Below, in pieces: positions 6,909-16,700 of a stretch of DNA of 64,000 bases (positions are counted from its first letter, which is position 1; each line of letters starts with the position of its first letter). Under the pieces are notes generated by a model. It saw only the letters and a program-made list of their open reading frames with translations. It did not search any database and was not told the origin of the DNA. Source of the DNA: Proteiniphilum sp. UBA5384. Lineage in GTDB: Bacteria > Bacteroidota > Bacteroidia > Bacteroidales > Dysgonomonadaceae. The position numbers were made by a program, and so were the translations under genes. The DNA lies in contig NZ_DHOS01000067.1 in the NCBI RefSeq assembly GCF_002410825.1, positions 119,139-183,138 of the forward strand, given 5' to 3'.

Positions 6909-9900
6909 ATGCAAGTAAAGAATCCACCCAAGTTATTTTTTATAAAAATAAATAACATTTTTTCAACAATCATGCAATATTGTGTTTTAGCCGCTTTTTT
7001 CTCTGTTTTTTCTGCTACGGCAGCAAATATATATCCTGAATCCAGAACAGAAAGCGCTGAACTAAAAGAAGTGATGCTGACAGATCCATCTTACGGATTA
7101 GAAAAAAACAAGATCGATGCCGGAGCTCCTGAACAAACCGGAAAAACAATTACGGGGACAGTAAAGGATGTGCATGGGCAACCCATTATTGGTGCCAATA
7201 TCATAGAAGAAGATGCTTCGTCCAACGGGACTGTCACCGATATTGATGGTAAGTTCACCCTGCAGGTAGGTAATAATGCTGCCGTCCGAATCTCTTATAT
7301 TGGCTACTTGCCCCAGACGATCCATAGCACAGAGAGGACTCATTTCGATATAACATTAATCGAAGACACCCGGGCCTTGGAGGAAATAGTGATAACCGCC
7401 ATGGGTATTAAAAGGGAACGGAAGGCATTGGGTTATGCCGTTTCTGATCTGGATGCGGGAGAGTTGATGAAAAATAAAAATACCAATGTTGTCAATTCCT
7501 TGGCAGGCAAAATTCCGGGGGTAAATATCACCCAAAGCAGTGGTGCAGCGGGGGCAGGGGCAAATATTATTATCCGCGGAGGAAACTCCACATCAGAAGG
7601 TCGCGAGAATCAACCATTGTTCGTGGTTGATGGTATTATTTATGATAACTCAACCACAGTGGTCGGAAATAGTGCTACCGACGGGATGACACGCAGTAAT
7701 ACCACATTTTCCAACCGTGTAATGGATATCAACCCTGAGGATATTGAAACAATGTCGGTATTGAAAGGGGCAGCAGCTGCTGCTCTGTATGGTTCACGAG
7801 CAGCGGATGGGGTAATAATTATCACTACAAAGAAAGGAACGGAAGGTAGGGTAAAGATTGACGTATCCAGTAAATTAAGTTCTTCATGGTCCACCAAATT
7901 ACCTGAAACTCAAAAAGAATTTGGTCGCGGATATTATGAAAATAACGGCGTATTCAATGATCTTACCTATAAATCATGGGGAGAGAGAATCGATGCCGCC
8001 ACTTCCCTATATGATAATATCAGGAATTTTTTTAAAAATGCAATTGTATACGATAACAATATAAGCATCTCCAGCGGCAACAGCAACAGTTCTTTCTACC
8101 TGTCGGCTTCTAATTATGACCAGAAAGGGATTGTACCTGAAACCGGATACGACAAAACTACATTTCGCTTCAATGGAGAACAAAAATATGGGCGCCTCAC
8201 CGTCAATGCCAATGCTGCCTATTCAATTGCCAATACAAACAAGACACTGACTTCTGCAGGATTGTGGGATGGAGGTGGAAACGGTACGATGACGGCCCTT
8301 TATAGTTGGCCATTGACCGAAGATATGTCGAAATATTTAAACGAGGACGGCTCTAAATACCGTTTGTTTGAAGGCCGCTGGGATCTGTCCGATGATAAAG
8401 AGAATCCCTACTGGATTATCAATAAGAATAAGATGACGGATAAAACCGATCGTTTTACCGGATCACTGGGAGGATCTATGGAGATTACAGACTGGTGGAA
8501 TGTATCAGCACGTGTAGGATACGATCAATATACGACAAATGCCTATACATACATGGCCCCCGGGTCAGTGGTGAAGGAAATATATCAAAATGGCCGCTTG
8601 AGTAAAAGTGACTATAATTATACATTTATCACCACCAATATCATGACCAATTTCCATAAGGCGTTTAATGATTTTGATTTCAATCTCTTGTTGGGAAATA
8701 CGACTGAAAGCACAGAACGGTTAAATCAAACCCACTGGGGGTATAATTTTATTACAGCGGGAACCATCAGCTTCTCTAATATTTCAAAAGAGAACCAGTT
8801 TTTTACCGATGCTACCGTCAAAAAACGTCTGGTAGGCCTCTACGGAGAATTCCGTGCATCCTACAAAAATATGGCTTACCTCACCCTTACAGGACGGAAT
8901 GACTGGTCATCCACTCTTCCTATCGATAATCGTTCTTATTTTTATCCCTCTGTCAGCGGATCATTTGTATTTACCGAAGTAATACCAAAAAACGATATCC
9001 TGTCATTCGGGAAGATCCGTACCAGTTGGGCTCAAGTAGGTAAAGATGCCAATTCCTACGCAACCCTTACCTACCTCACCGATCCTTTCTCATTTGGTTC
9101 ATTTGTGGGTGTAGGTAATCAGTATGTAAGCGGAAACGCTTATTTGAAACCGGAAATACAAAGAGCTTGGGAAGTGGGAGGAGAATTCAGATTCCTGAAT
9201 GGACGAATTGGACTGGATTATACTTATTACCATAGCAAGACGACCAATCAGATAGCCTCTCCACGTCTCTCAAACGCCAATGGATATATCATGTCATCCA
9301 TTAATTCCGGTTCTGTCATTAACAAGGGAATGGAAATTTCGATTACGGGTAAACCGATTATAACACCTGATTTTGAATGGGATATCACTTTAAATACTTC
9401 CTATAACCGTGGGAGGCTGGGTGAATTCCTGGCTGGTGTGGAAATATTCTATCCCACCGATGCGCAATTCGGCACTATCAAGGCGGCCTCCATTCCCAAC
9501 GGAGGTAATTTCCTTGCCTTGATAGGATCACGGTATGCGTACGAAACGAAAGGGGAAGGCGATCAAAAAGAGGAGATTATCGGTGGCCGTTACCAGATAG
9601 ATCCAACCACAGGACTCTATAAAGTAGCAAGTAGTACAAGCGAAGTGGTAGGCAACAGGGAACCTAAATTTATTGGAGGGCTCAATAATTCTTTCAGGTA
9701 TAAGGACCTGACATTCTCTTTCCTGCTCGATCTGCGTATTGGGGGCGACGTATACAACGGTACGGAATACTACATGGTCACCAATGGATTGTCTAAAAGA
9801 ACTCTGGAAAACGGTCGTGAATATGTAACCGTGACAGGGGTAAACAGTGAAACAGGAGAGGATCTCAACCAGACTTATCATATCGACCAGCAATATACGA

Positions 9901-10238
9901 TCAGTGGCACCACCTATTCGGGTAAAGCCATGATACAAAAGTACTGGGATAATTATGCTTCAAATTCATATCACTTTATCACCTCCGTCAACTGGTTAAA
10001 GTTGCGTTCAATGGCTATTAGTTATGATTTCACAAAGATGATCAAGAATCAGAGTGTTATCAAAGGACTTGCCGTAACCGTAACAGGGACCAACCTGTTC
10101 ACATTGACAAACTACAAAGGTATGGATCCGGAAGTAAGTACAGCCGGGGGAACAGGTGGCTCCGGAGCCACCGGAATAGATTATTGCAGTGTCCCTGCAA
10201 CTTCCAGTTTCACTTTTGGTGTAAATGTCACATTTTAA
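6909..10238 (+). CDS. SusC-like TonB-dependent outer-membrane transporter (susC1), STN domain deleted
   Basis: The 1109-residue protein is an outer-membrane barrel that takes up large substrates together with its SusD partner. A signal anchor is at about residues 1-39, a carboxypeptidase-regulatory-like domain at about 75-155 (TITGTVKD... GKFTLQV), a plug at about 160-300 (SLAGKIPGVNI, GSRAADGVIIITTKKG), then the barrel ending in Phe. The start is supported by alignment with susC2 over the first 60 residues. After LEK at residue 64 it jumps to QTGKTITG at residue 76; in SusC2 the same points are about 67 residues further apart and hold an STN domain. SusC1 therefore keeps only the first strand of STN. 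The substrate is unknown. Confidence 0.93.
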   Translation: MQVKNPPKLFFIKINNIFSTIMQYCVLAAFFSVFSATAANIYPESRTESAELKEVMLTDPSYGLEKNKIDAGAPEQTGKTITGTVKDVHGQPIIGANIIEEDASSNGTVTDIDGKFTLQVGNNAAVRISYIGYLPQTIHSTERTHFDITLIEDTRALEEIVITAMGIKRERKALGYAVSDLDAGELMKNKNTNVVNSLAGKIPGVNITQSSGAAGAGANIIIRGGNSTSEGRENQPLFVVDGIIYDNSTTVVGNSATDGMTRSNTTFSNRVMDINPEDIETMSVLKGAAAAALYGSRAADGVIIITTKKGTEGRVKIDVSSKLSSSWSTKLPETQKEFGRGYYENNGVFNDLTYKSWGERIDAATSLYDNIRNFFKNAIVYDNNISISSGNSNSSFYLSASNYDQKGIVPETGYDKTTFRFNGEQKYGRLTVNANAAYSIANTNKTLTSAGLWDGGGNGTMTALYSWPLTEDMSKYLNEDGSKYRLFEGRWDLSDDKENPYWIINKNKMTDKTDRFTGSLGGSMEITDWWNVSARVGYDQYTTNAYTYMAPGSVVKEIYQNGRLSKSDYNYTFITTNIMTNFHKAFNDFDFNLLLGNTTESTERLNQTHWGYNFITAGTISFSNISKENQFFTDATVKKRLVGLYGEFRASYKNMAYLTLTGRNDWSSTLPIDNRSYFYPSVSGSFVFTEVIPKNDILSFGKIRTSWAQVGKDANSYATLTYLTDPFSFGSFVGVGNQYVSGNAYLKPEIQRAWEVGGEFRFLNGRIGLDYTYYHSKTTNQIASPRLSNANGYIMSSINSGSVINKGMEISITGKPIITPDFEWDITLNTSYNRGRLGEFLAGVEIFYPTDAQFGTIKAASIPNGGNFLALIGSRYAYETKGEGDQKEEIIGGRYQIDPTTGLYKVASSTSEVVGNREPKFIGGLNNSFRYKDLTFSFLLDLRIGGDVYNGTEYYMVTNGLSKRTLENGREYVTVTGVNSETGEDLNQTYHIDQQYTISGTTYSGKAMIQKYWDNYASNSYHFITSVNWLKLRSMAISYDFTKMIKNQSVIKGLAVTVTGTNLFTLTNYKGMDPEVSTAGGTGGSGATGIDYCSVPATSSFTFGVNVTF

Positions 10239-10240
10239 TA

Positions 10241-12253
10241 ATGAAAAAACAAGAAATTATGAAAAATCTAAAATATTGCATTGCATTGGTATGTGTAGTA
10301 TTATACACCACGTCATGCAATGATTGGCTGGATGTAAATAATGATCCCGACTCTCCCAATAACAAAAGTGCCGTGGTATCAAACAGGTTACCTTGGATCC
10401 AGAAATTTTATATGTATTCCGCAGGAGCCACCAATATGCGCACCGCATGCCAAGCGGGAATCTATTACAGTAATAACACCAATAACAATCATTTGGGTGT
10501 TACCTGGGCTTGTCAACCGGGATCAACGACCACATCCTATCAGACATGGTTCGTTTCGTCAGCTGCCAACCTAAACGACCTCTATAATAAAGCGCAGGAA
10601 GAAGGAGCTTACCATTATATGGCAGCTGCCAATGTGATGCATGCATTGGGATTTATGGAAATGCTGGATCTCTATGGCGAGATCCCCTATACAGAAGCAT
10701 TGGGATCTTCACCAAGTCCGGCTTATGATAATGGAAAAACAGTTTTCAACGGCTGTATCGCCAAACTGGATGAAGCGATTGAACTATTGAACCGAACCCA
10801 GGAAACAACCGCTGAAAGCCTTTCGTCGGGAGATTTATGGAATGAGGGCGATGTAAATAAATGGCTGAAACTCTGCTATGGATTGAAGGCCCGTTATCTG
10901 CTGAAACTCTCCAAGAAAACAGATTTATATAACCCAGAGGCTATCCTGGATTGTCTGTCCAGAGGTCCCCAATCCAACGCCGACAACACCTTTGCCCGTT
11001 GTTACAATAGTGCTTCAGACGTGCTTGATTACCTGTACTTTGACCCGATCATGACCAATGGGAACTGGGATTATGCCGCTTATGGCAGCAACCAGCGTAT
11101 TACCAAATATTACTATGATTTGCTAACAAACATGCGGGGTTCGGGAGTGGAAGACCCCCGTATGACCAAGATTGTGCCAGCATCAATGAGTAATATTAAG
11201 TTAGATGCCAGCAATAAGGTACGGGAGTTTAAATGGCTTCGCTCTGAAGGTGTGGATATCTATGGTGATGCCACCCGTCTAATTGCCGGAGGAGCCACCT
11301 CTATACAGATTGCGACTTACGCAGACGTCGACAAGGAAATTAAATATACTATTGAGGATAATGCCGACCGTACAGCATTTATTGCTGCATTAGCCGGGAA
11401 ACCCTATACAGTCAACGGAAATGACGTAACCGTTACTTATAAAGCCGGATCGGTGTATGTGAACAGCACAAATTACAAATATGCAGGTGATACCGTGTAT
11501 GTCAATTTACGTACGAATTCAGTACAGACCGGGAATGCAGACCTGGGAGAACTGGATATGAACTGGTACTTTACATCACAATCCAAATCTCAGGGGGCGG
11601 TGGGGTCCACCGGGTCGTTCCAGGTTCGCCCAAATTCGGACCAGGAGATATTGACTTACCACGAAATGTGCTTTATCAAGGCCGAAGTTTATATGCGAAA
11701 AGGAGATAAAAGCAATGCGCATAAAGCATATCAGGATGGAATCAAAGCCCATATCGACATGATGCAGGAGAAACTGACCGAATGGAAATCTGCCGGACAT
11801 TCAAATCCGGATATGTGGCCTATGGACGAAAGTGCCATTATGACATACCTTTCCGGTGACGCTGTTTGTCAGGACGCCGGCAGCCTTACTATGGCTGACA
11901 TCATGTTACAAAAATACCTCGCCATGGGTTGTAGCATCGAAAACTGGAACGACATGCGCCGTTTCAATTACAGTGCCGGGAATATTGACAATTTTGGCGT
12001 TGTGTATCCCGGCTATGACCGCAGTCCGTTATTTGCGGGACAAGCCGAAATCATCGGTTCATCCAAAACCGACCTTACCTATTGGATGCGCCGGTGGAGG
12101 TTACCCGACACACTTGAATTGAAATATAATTCCACCAATGCAAAAGAGGCCAATGCCAATGCTTTGGAGAAATATATCTGGAGTTGTCCCGTCTGGTGGG
12201 ATTGTACTACCGACGATGAATATTTTGGCTATATACAGGCCGCCCTTAAATAA
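10241..12253 (+). CDS. SusD/RagB-like surface lipoprotein (susD1)
   Basis: This is the lipoprotein partner that caps SusC1 and binds its substrate. The start at 10241 lies 2 nt after the susC1 stop; a second candidate Met is at 10259. A longer frame from 10184 would overlap susC1 and carry no signal, so it was not used. The lipobox is YTTSC followed by NDWLDVNNDPDSPNN, typical of the SusD-like_2 type. At 670 residues it is longer than usual (about 480-550). The extra part appears to be a Thr/Val/Tyr-rich stretch at roughly residues 345-430 that looks like an inserted beta domain. A strong terminator follows at 12287. Confidence 0.9.
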   Translation: MKKQEIMKNLKYCIALVCVVLYTTSCNDWLDVNNDPDSPNNKSAVVSNRLPWIQKFYMYSAGATNMRTACQAGIYYSNNTNNNHLGVTWACQPGSTTTSYQTWFVSSAANLNDLYNKAQEEGAYHYMAAANVMHALGFMEMLDLYGEIPYTEALGSSPSPAYDNGKTVFNGCIAKLDEAIELLNRTQETTAESLSSGDLWNEGDVNKWLKLCYGLKARYLLKLSKKTDLYNPEAILDCLSRGPQSNADNTFARCYNSASDVLDYLYFDPIMTNGNWDYAAYGSNQRITKYYYDLLTNMRGSGVEDPRMTKIVPASMSNIKLDASNKVREFKWLRSEGVDIYGDATRLIAGGATSIQIATYADVDKEIKYTIEDNADRTAFIAALAGKPYTVNGNDVTVTYKAGSVYVNSTNYKYAGDTVYVNLRTNSVQTGNADLGELDMNWYFTSQSKSQGAVGSTGSFQVRPNSDQEILTYHEMCFIKAEVYMRKGDKSNAHKAYQDGIKAHIDMMQEKLTEWKSAGHSNPDMWPMDESAIMTYLSGDAVCQDAGSLTMADIMLQKYLAMGCSIENWNDMRRFNYSAGNIDNFGVVYPGYDRSPLFAGQAEIIGSSKTDLTYWMRRWRLPDTLELKYNSTNAKEANANALEKYIWSCPVWWDCTTDDEYFGYIQAALK

Positions 12254-12286
12254 TAGAGGGTAAAGAAACTAATTTACAAACACTTG

Positions 12287-12325
12287 ACAGGGCAATTCAT
12301 TGATAAATTGCCCTGTTATTCTTTT
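12287..12325 (+). terminator. Intrinsic terminator after susD1
   Basis: An 11-bp perfect stem (12287-12297 with 12306-12316, ACAGGGCAATT) with an 8-nt loop is followed by TATTCTTTTA. It separates the susC1-susD1 unit from fecR. Confidence 0.8.
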
Positions 12326-12377
12326 ATGAAAACTTATTCCCAATGCTGGAAAGTATTCCATATTTAACCATACTTAG

Positions 12378-12395
12378 TTAATCTTTATTAATATT
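12378..12395 (+). promoter_or_regulatory. AT-rich motif before fecR, shared with the susC1 upstream region
   Basis: This is the second copy of GTTAATNTTTATTAATATT (12377-12395), ending 59 nt before the fecR start. It is a candidate binding site for the locus sigma factor or another regulator. Confidence 0.4.
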
Positions 12396-12454
12396 GTCCT
12401 AATTCTCTCCCATACCCAGTCTTTTTATTATAACTTGAATAAAAAGAGCCTGAG

Positions 12455-13597
12455 ATGAATTATAAGGACTTCTTAAGCGATGACCTTTTCGTATACTGGA
12501 GGATTCACCCTACAAAGGAACTGAATGCCTTTTGGGAAAATTTTATAAGAAAAAACGAAGAGCACAGAAAAGCATTCAATAAAGCGATTGAAGTATTCGA
12601 ACAGATACGTGACGAACAAGACTCGTTGCAAACCACAGATACGTCTTTATTACAGGTACTAAAAAATCGGATCAAAAAAGAAAAGAAGCGGAGACTAAGG
12701 ATTATCTTCACCTCTTCCGCTGCCGCAGTATTGCTCCTGACAATACTATCCACCCTCTTTATGTTGTATGAAAAGCCCGGGAATATGACTCAACAGTTAT
12801 CATCCATAGGTGAAGTGATGGACAATAGCAATATTCAACTTTTTACCGGCAGCGACATGCTGGAAATAGACAACAACTCCACCCTGAACTTATCCGAAAA
12901 AAAACACAGTGCGGTTATTCAGAATCCTTTTGCAAAGAAAGAAATCGATTTGAATGATAACCGTACAAACACACTTGTGGTTCCCTATGGGAAGAGATCG
13001 ACATTGATATTGGCCGATGGCTCAAAAATATATTTGAATTCCGGCACAAAAATGGAATTTCCTACCTCATTCTCCGGAAAAAAAAGAGAGATCAGGGTAG
13101 AAGGAGAGATATTCATCGATGTAAAAAAAAATAAAACACCTTTCGTGATCCATACTCCCCACTCTCAGATCCTCGTATACGGCACATCCTTCAACGTGTC
13201 CTCTTATGCCGAAGATAGAAGGGAATCGGTTGTATTGGTAAATGGCTCCGTGGAAGTAAGAAGTGAAAACAGCACCTTACTGTTAAATCCCAGTGAAATG
13301 GCAGAGATCGAAAACGGAGCAATCCTCCGTAGAAAAGTGGATGTCTCCGATTATACCGGTTGGACAAACGGTTATATGCAATTTAACAAGTCCCCCCTCA
13401 ACGAGGTATTGAAAAAAATAGGAAGGTATTATAATGTTGAGTTCCGATATGCCCGAGATTTGGATATGAATAACCAGACCTGCTCCGGAAAATTATTCCT
13501 TTCGGAGAGTTTAGATGATGTTTTGCAAGCTTTTTCAAAGATGACTTATTTACAATGTGATAAACAAGATGATACCACCATATCCATCAGGAAATAA
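12455..13597 (+). CDS. FecR-type anti-sigma factor
   Basis: The 380-residue inner-membrane protein should hold the ECF sigma factor inactive until SusC2 signals substrate binding. The cytoplasmic part is about residues 1-80, with conserved Trp at YWRIHPT and AFWENF. One membrane helix is at about 82-105. The periplasmic FecR domain is at about 165-270 (GKRSTLILADGSKIYLNSGT, then FVIHTPHSQILVYGTSFNV), and a DUF4974-like STN-resembling domain ends the protein (about 308-378). Its cognate sigma gene is not adjacent but at 6084, with susC1-susD1 in between. It is first in its unit and probably cotranscribed with susC2. Confidence 0.92.
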   Translation: MNYKDFLSDDLFVYWRIHPTKELNAFWENFIRKNEEHRKAFNKAIEVFEQIRDEQDSLQTTDTSLLQVLKNRIKKEKKRRLRIIFTSSAAAVLLLTILSTLFMLYEKPGNMTQQLSSIGEVMDNSNIQLFTGSDMLEIDNNSTLNLSEKKHSAVIQNPFAKKEIDLNDNRTNTLVVPYGKRSTLILADGSKIYLNSGTKMEFPTSFSGKKREIRVEGEIFIDVKKNKTPFVIHTPHSQILVYGTSFNVSSYAEDRRESVVLVNGSVEVRSENSTLLLNPSEMAEIENGAILRRKVDVSDYTGWTNGYMQFNKSPLNEVLKKIGRYYNVEFRYARDLDMNNQTCSGKLFLSESLDDVLQAFSKMTYLQCDKQDDTTISIRK

Positions 13598-13632
13598 CCA
13601 GAAAATCAGTATTATTTACTAAAAAAATGATG

Positions 13633-13777
13633 TATGCCTATGAAAGATAAAGAATAAAAAATGAAAAAAGTCGAATAATGCGGCAACATTATTCGACCAA
13701 AGTGTAAATTTTGTTGGCACAAAATTTACGAAGTGAATCTAATTTATTGGTAACAAATTAAAATTCAACACAAAGAT
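13633..13777 (+). promoter_or_regulatory. Structured 5' leader of susC2, with mini-ORF, two hairpins and 19-nt inverted repeat
   Basis: TATGCCTATG (13633-13642) opens a 7-codon ORF (13634-13657, MPMKDKE). Two perfect hairpins follow: an 11-bp stem (13670-13680 with 13687-13697) and a 10-bp stem (13704-13713 with 13720-13729), each with a 6-nt loop. Next come ACGAAGTGA (13728-13736) and AATTTATTGGTAACAAATT (13741-13759), 18 nt before the start. No T-run follows either hairpin, so they are not simple terminators for fecR. The order matches the susC1 leader. Confidence 0.62.
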
Positions 13778-16700
13778 ATGCAAGAAAAGTATAACTGTGA
13801 ATTATTTGCCAAGAAAATAAACGGCAAGTTTTTAAAAATCATGAAAATCTATTTTTTAATCACAATCCTTTGCATCTTTTCAGTATCAGCTGAGAACATC
13901 TACTCTCAGTCCAAAACGGTCAGTGCCGAGCTGAAAAATGTCACGTTAAAAGATGCATTCCGTGAATTAGAAAAAAGCAGTGACTATCTCTTTCTCTTTA
14001 TGGATAATATAGAGAATGGTCTGTCTAAAAACGTAAATGTTTCCCTCAAAAGCAAATCCATGGACGAAATATTGGATTTGTTGTTGAGGAATACAGACCT
14101 TACCTACTCCATCGTCAACAGGCAAATCACCATTTCCAGAAAACCCGGTACCACTGACGAGAAGAACAAGGAAGAAGAGAAAACCACCATCAAGGAGGTA
14201 CAACAAACCGGTAAAACAATTACGGGAACGGTAACGGATTCGAACGGCGAATCCATCATAGGTGCCAATATCGTGGAAGAAGGCACCTCTAATGGCACCA
14301 TCACTGACATCAACGGCGGGTTCACGCTGAAGGTGGCCGACAATGCCACCATACGCATCACCTATATCGGTTATTTGTTCCAAATAGTCAATACAACCGG
14401 AAAGACAAGTTTCAACGTTGTGTTACAGGAAGACTCAAAAGCGTTGGACGAAGTGGTGGTAGTGGGATATGGAATTCAAAAGAAGGAAAACCTCACCGGT
14501 GCCATTTCTACAGTCAATGTGGAAGAAACAATGGGTAGCCGTCCTCTTCCAGATTTGGGACGTGGATTGCAAGGTACGGTTCCCGGACTTTCAATAGTCG
14601 TGCCCAGCGGGGAAGTAGGTTCCGACCCGGTGATGAAAATTCGTGGCCAGATAGCCTCCATTTCCGGATCAAGCGACCCTCTTATTTTGGTGGACAACGT
14701 GGAGATACCAAGCATCCAATATATCAACCCGAACGATATTGAAGCCATTACGGTGCTGAAAGATGCTGCTGCCAGTTCTATATATGGAGCCAAAGCAGCG
14801 TTTGGTGTAGTCCTTATCACTATGAAAAAGGGAGCCAAGACTGAAACGACCAATATCACCTATTCCACCAACCTGTCGTGGCAAAAACCTTTTAAAGATA
14901 TAGAACTGGCCGGAATAGAGGGATTGGAATATACGTTAGATGCACATAAAAACATGAAATCCGGCGGACCGGCCGGCGGTTTCTGGCGTGTGAACGACGA
15001 AAGCCTTGAAAAAATGAAGGAATGGCAGCGCCTGTACGGTTCAACCGTCAAGAATTCTGATCCTGTATTATATGGCCGGGATTGGATCTTCGAGAACGGC
15101 GAGAAATATGGATACAGGATCTATGATCCGGTGGAAGCCATGATCAAAAACTCCGCCTTTTCACAGAACCATAATCTTTCGCTGAATGGAAGGCGCAATG
15201 ATACAAGTTATAATTTGAGCATCGGTTACCTGGGACAGGAAGGAATGATGAAACCGGCTAATCACGACGATTACAAGAGGTTCACCGGAAATATAAACGT
15301 TTCTACCAAAGTAGCGGATTTCATCACTATCCGAGGAGGCGCCCGCTATTCGGACGCGACCAAACGGTATCCCAATTCATCAAGTGCCTGGGCTTTTGCT
15401 GCCGACCCATGGCTTTATCTATACAGATGGAGCCGGCTTTTCCCTATCGCCACTACCGAACACGGACAACAAATCCATGACCCCTATTGGGATACAAAGA
15501 ATACAAATGATGTAATCAAAAGAGACAGGTATATAAACCTGACCGCAGGAACGACTATCGACATAACCAGTAACTGGAATATAGAGGCTGATTATGCCTA
15601 CACCTCGGAAATGAAACCATTTACCATGTCTCTTCCGGTAGCCACTGCCCTTGAACACTGGTATGCACCGGTTGAATGGAGAGACGAAAATGGAGACCGG
15701 GTATATGTGGATGAAACAGGACAGGTTACAACAGACGAAGGCATGCCTGGTTATCGGTTCTACACCTCGAATTATGTAACTGACGAAGAGAGCTATTATT
15801 ATCAAAATTCCTTTCTATCAGACAAGCATACCTACAACATCTTTTCCACTTACAATTTGAACTTGAAGGATTTACACAAGTTTAAATTTATGTTAGGATC
15901 TAACATCGTCTCTTATAAGTGGAATAACCACTCTTCAAACAGGTCTGAGCTGTTAGATAGCAACAATCCCCAGTTCGCTTTCACAGTGGGTAAAGAAACC
16001 GTAGGGGGCGACGCAAACTGGGATTCGCAAGTAGGATTCTTCGGACGCACCAACTATTCCCTGATGGATAAATATCTGTTGGAAGCAAACCTTCGCTACG
16101 ATGCCACCTCCAAATTCCCGTCAGATATACGTTGGAAATGGTACCCTTCTTTTTCTGGCGGATGGATCATCACAAACGAAGAGTTCATGAAACCATTGGA
16201 TCCAATTCTAAGCTTTGCCAAACTGAGAGCTTCATGGGGTTCTATTGGAGACCAGTCTGTATCAAACAGCCTCTATATGCCTACCATGAGTTTAGGAAAG
16301 AACAACTGGCTTACCGGTGAAGGTAAGAATTTCTTTCAACTGGGAACACCCACTCCTATTTCGGAAGTAATTACCTGGCAAGATATCGAAACCCTGAATT
16401 TAGGCCTTGACCTACGCCTATTCAATGACAAACTGGGATTTGTTTTTGAATGGTTCCAACGCGACACCAAAAATATGATTATCCCCGGTGAATCATTACC
16501 TGCTACTTATGGAGCTAATGCACCGCAAGGCAACTTTGGTAATTTACGTACCAAAGGATGGGAAATAGCCGCTGATTTCCATCACCGGTTCAACAACGGC
16601 ATCACCCTCCGTGTAAATGCCAATATTTCGGACGCTATTACCGATATAACCAAGGGAGCCGACTGGAACACTCCTTGGGAAAACAGGAGTATACACAATA

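Noticed and set aside
6909..10238. susC1 as a pseudogene
   Set aside because: The frame is intact with a full plug and barrel; only the STN part is missing, in frame.
10184..10240. SusD1 frame extended upstream into susC1
   Set aside because: The extra 19 residues precede the lipoprotein signal and overlap the susC1 end; the ATG at 10241 or 10259 gives a normal signal peptide.
13670..13729. Hairpins before susC2 as fecR terminators
   Set aside because: Neither is followed by a T-run, and the same leader layout occurs before susC1, where no fecR precedes.
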